Below are positions 4,440 to 6,261 of a stretch of DNA of 6,261 nucleotides, piece by piece. The stretch lies in contig JADGHD010000311.1 in assembly GCA_019689615.1 (NCBI GenBank), forward strand, positions 1 through 6,261. The letters are read 5' to 3'. The position numbers and the translations under genes were made by a program. How positions within the stretch are numbered: position 1 is the stretch's first letter; each line of letters begins with the position of its first letter. Below the pieces are notes generated by a model. That model was not told the DNA's origin, did no database searches, and worked only from the letters and a program-made list of their open reading frames with translations. This DNA is from Frankia sp. (lineage in GTDB: Bacteria > Actinomycetota > Actinomycetes > Frankiales > Frankiaceae).

Positions 4440-6175
4440 CCGCCGAGCCGCCGGCCGGGGAGGCCCAGGTCATCCCGCTGAGCAAGGCCCGCCGCGCCGC
4501 CACCGCGGCGCCGGGCGCCGGCCGCGTCCCCGGGCAGGACCAGCCCGCCGGCACCGAGCGGGCCGCCACGGGCGACCCGAGCCAGAACGGCCGCGCCCGC
4601 CCCGCGACCGCGCCGGGCGGCCGGGGTACCCGCCGCACCGGCGCCGCCGGCACGTCCGCGGCCGGGACGCGCGCCACCCGGGCGGCCGGTGGCCGCACCG
4701 CCGGTACCGGCCCGCGGGCCGTGCCCAGCCGGCAACCGCCGGCCACCGCCTCCCCGTCAGCCACCGCCTCGTCGTCAGCCACCGTCTCGTCGCCGGCCGA
4801 CGGGGAGCAGACCGGCACCGGCCCGGCCGGCAGCGCGCCGGCTGGTAGCGACCAGGCTGGTGCCGACCAGGCTGGTACCGAGCCGACCGCCGCGCCGCCG
4901 GCCACCGGCCGCCGTTCCGGCACCGGCCGGTCGCGCGGCGCAGCCGGCACGGACGCCACCGCACCCGGCGCCGACACCGCCGGCCGGCCCACGTCCCGGA
5001 CCAGGAACCGGTCGAGCACCGGCACCGCCGGCCGCGCCACCTCGGCCACCCGGGCCACCCGCACGACGCGTCGCCCGGCCACCGCGACGAGCGCGGCGGC
5101 CACCGCCGGCGGCACCGATGGGCCAGCCGGGGCCGGCCAGGCGGAGACGGTCACCGAGCTGCCCGGGGCCGCGGCCGGCGCACCGGCGGGCGGCTCCGGC
5201 TCGCGCGGCTCCGCCAGCCCCGGCCCCGACGAGGCGGCGACCGGCGGCGGCGCGGGCGCGGACGAGGCGGCGGCCGCGGCCGGTGCCCGCCAGGGTGGCG
5301 CCGGCGGTGACGACCGGGAGCCGATGGCCGAGCCGGCCGGGCTGGAGCGGGCGCTCGCCGGGATGCTCGCGTTCCTGCGCCGGCGGATCACCGGTGACTA
5401 CGAGGTCGACGAGCACGGCTTCGACCCGGACCTGACCGAGCACGTCGTCGCCCCGCTGCTGCGCCCGGTCTACCGCAGCTACTTCCGGGTGGAGACGCGC
5501 GGGCTGGAGAACGTCCCGGACACCGGCGGCGCGCTGGTCGTCGCCAACCACTCCGGGACGCTGCCGGTCGACGCGCTGATGACCGCGGTGGCGCTGCTCG
5601 ACCACCACCCGGCCCACCGCCACCTGCGGATGCTCGCCGCCGACCTGGTGTTCTCGCTGCCGTTCCTGGCGCCGCTGGCCCGCAAGACCGGCAACACGCT
5701 GGCCTGCCAGCCGGACGCCGAGCGGCTGCTGGCGGCCGGCGAGCTGGTCGGCGTGTGGCCGGAGGGCTTCAAGGGCGTGGGGAAGCCGTTCAGCGAGCGC
5801 TACAAGCTGCAGCGGTTCGGCCGGGGCGGGTTCGTCTCGGCGGCGCTGCGCACCGGGGTGCCGATCATCCCATGCACGATCGTCGGGGCCGAGGAGATCT
5901 ACCCGATGATCGGCAACGCGAAGACGGTGGCCCGCCTGCTCGGCCTGCCGTACTTCCCGCTGACCCCGACCTTCCCGTGGCTGGGGCTGCTGGGCCTGAT
6001 CCCGCTGCCGTCGAAGTGGCTGATCGAGTTCGGCGAGCCGGTGGAGACGTCCCACTACACCCCGGCGGCTGCCGAGGACCCGATGCTCGTCTTCGAGCTC
6101 ACCGACCGGATCCGGGAGACGATCCAGCACACCCTCTACGGCCTGCTGATGCAGCGCCGCTCGGTGTTCTTCTGA
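4436..6175 (+). CDS. PlsC-like lysophospholipid acyltransferase with long low-complexity linker (Rv0502-like)
   Basis: A 579-residue protein expected to transfer an acyl group to a lipid or glycolipid at the cytoplasmic membrane. The catalytic domain occupies about 297-579. It contains VVANHSGTLPVD (H372, D379: His and Asp spaced as Hx6D rather than the classical Hx4D), VWPEGFKGVGKPF (440-452) in place of FPEGT, then RFGRGGFVSAALRTGVPIIP and VGAEEIYPMI, and a C-terminus RRSVFF. The first 20 residues include AQVIPLSKARRA, which resembles the N-terminus of Rv0502 as I recall it, so ATG 4436 is credible. Between about residues 21 and 296 lies an Ala/Thr/Gly/Pro/Arg-rich, presumably disordered segment with small tandem repeats, far longer than the recalled mycobacterial linker. 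The start overlaps the epimerase stop (ATGA), implying translational coupling. An internal ATG at 5324, with GGGAG 3 bases before it, could yield the catalytic domain alone (283 residues). The last codons form the first unit of a tandem array. The exact acceptor is unknown. Confidence 0.9.
   Translation: MTAEPPAGEAQVIPLSKARRAATAAPGAGRVPGQDQPAGTERAATGDPSQNGRARPATAPGGRGTRRTGAAGTSAAGTRATRAAGGRTAGTGPRAVPSRQPPATASPSATASSSATVSSPADGEQTGTGPAGSAPAGSDQAGADQAGTEPTAAPPATGRRSGTGRSRGAAGTDATAPGADTAGRPTSRTRNRSSTGTAGRATSATRATRTTRRPATATSAAATAGGTDGPAGAGQAETVTELPGAAAGAPAGGSGSRGSASPGPDEAATGGGAGADEAAAAAGARQGGAGGDDREPMAEPAGLERALAGMLAFLRRRITGDYEVDEHGFDPDLTEHVVAPLLRPVYRSYFRVETRGLENVPDTGGALVVANHSGTLPVDALMTAVALLDHHPAHRHLRMLAADLVFSLPFLAPLARKTGNTLACQPDAERLLAAGELVGVWPEGFKGVGKPFSERYKLQRFGRGGFVSAALRTGVPIIPCTIVGAEEIYPMIGNAKTVARLLGLPYFPLTPTFPWLGLLGLIPLPSKWLIEFGEPVETSHYTPAAAEDPMLVFELTDRIRETIQHTLYGLLMQRRSVFF
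4742..4795 (+). repeat. 18-bp tandem repeat, 3 copies, inside the acyltransferase linker
   Basis: Three in-frame 18-base units starting at 4742, 4760 and 4778 encode ATASPS, ATASSS and ATVSSP. The second unit differs from the others at a few bases. The multiple of three keeps the frame, so this is a coding minisatellite within the disordered linker and a visible route for its expansion. Confidence 0.8.
4838..4882 (+). repeat. 15-bp tandem repeat, 3 copies, inside the acyltransferase linker
   Basis: Three in-frame 15-base units starting at 4838, 4853 and 4868 encode PAGSD, QAGAD and QAGTE. They share the core GGCTGGT. Together with the 18-bp repeat 43 bases upstream they show that the linker has grown by local duplication. 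Confidence 0.8.
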
Positions 6176-6261
6176 CCGTCTCGGTCGACGTTCTTCTGAC
6201 CGTCTTGGTCGACGTTCTTCTGACCGTCTTGGTCGACGTTCTTCTGACCGTCTTGGTCGAC
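6166..6261. repeat. 24-bp tandem repeat, 4 exact-length copies, reaching the window end
   Basis: Units start at 6166, 6190, 6214 and 6238. Copies 2-4 are identical; copy 1 differs by one base (C instead of T at 6182). Copy 1 contains the last two Phe codons and the TGA stop of the acyltransferase, so every copy repeats TTCTTCTGA in that frame. Each unit contains GACCGTCTTGGTC, a 4-bp stem with a 5-base loop, and the palindrome GTCGAC at the junctions. The unit has 13 G/C of 24 (54%), far below the surrounding DNA. The array probably continues beyond the window. It may be an intergenic minisatellite, a set of protein-binding sites, serial weak terminator hairpins, or an assembly artefact. Confidence 0.95.

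Noticed and set aside
4171..6130. Long minus-strand open frames (4171-5391 and 4775-6130) opposite the epimerase end and acyltransferase
   Set aside because: Low-complexity Ala/Pro/Arg/Gly translations that mirror the linker codons; the + strand frame holds conserved acyltransferase motifs and the ATGA overlap.
6166..6261. CRISPR array at the window end
   Set aside because: Units are contiguous 24-bp copies with no unique spacers between them, so this is a simple tandem repeat.

Overview
The window is about three-quarters or more G+C, with a strong G/C bias at third codon positions and GTG as well as ATG starts. It contains a bS22-type mini ribosomal protein. This points to a high-GC actinomycete. 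A Frankia-like or related filamentous actinobacterium fits, but the genus cannot be fixed from the sequence alone. All confident genes lie on the + strand. No RNA gene, insertion sequence, CRISPR array or prophage gene is visible.

Layout: (1) 1-131, a very GC-rich leader with a strong hairpin. (2) 132-881, a class I SAM-dependent methyltransferase. (3) 1048-1848, proC, pyrroline-5-carboxylate reductase, the last step of proline synthesis. (4) 2062-2160, a 32-residue, extremely basic ribosomal protein of the bS22 / AURKAIP1-COX24 family. (5) 2306-3208, a DUF62 / SAM hydroxide adenosyltransferase-like protein with altered catalytic-triad positions. (6) 3399-4439, an extended short-chain dehydrogenase/NAD-dependent epimerase. 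(7) 4436-6175, an acyltransferase of the PlsC-like superfamily with an enormous Ala/Thr/Gly/Pro linker, overlapping the epimerase by ATGA. (8) 6166-6261, four tandem copies of a 24-bp unit. The array starts inside the last codons of the acyltransferase and runs off the window end.

The core order proC - bS22 - epimerase - acyltransferase matches what I recall for Mycobacterium tuberculosis (Rv0500 proC, Rv0500A small DNA-binding protein, Rv0500B bS22, Rv0501 galE2-like, Rv0502 acyltransferase). Two differences stand out. The small helix-turn-helix gene between proC and bS22 is absent, leaving 213 non-coding bases. A DUF62 gene, bracketed by strong stem-loops, sits between bS22 and the epimerase. 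The epimerase and acyltransferase look like one translationally coupled unit that probably modifies an envelope lipid or glycolipid. The other genes are spaced by 145-213 bases and may have their own promoters.

I do not see a convincing new multi-gene system. The best leads are the terminal 24-bp tandem array that copies the gene's own stop codon, the DUF62 protein with an E-R-R instead of D-R-H triad, the roughly 270-residue low-complexity insertion in the acyltransferase, and competing RNA hairpins upstream of the epimerase.
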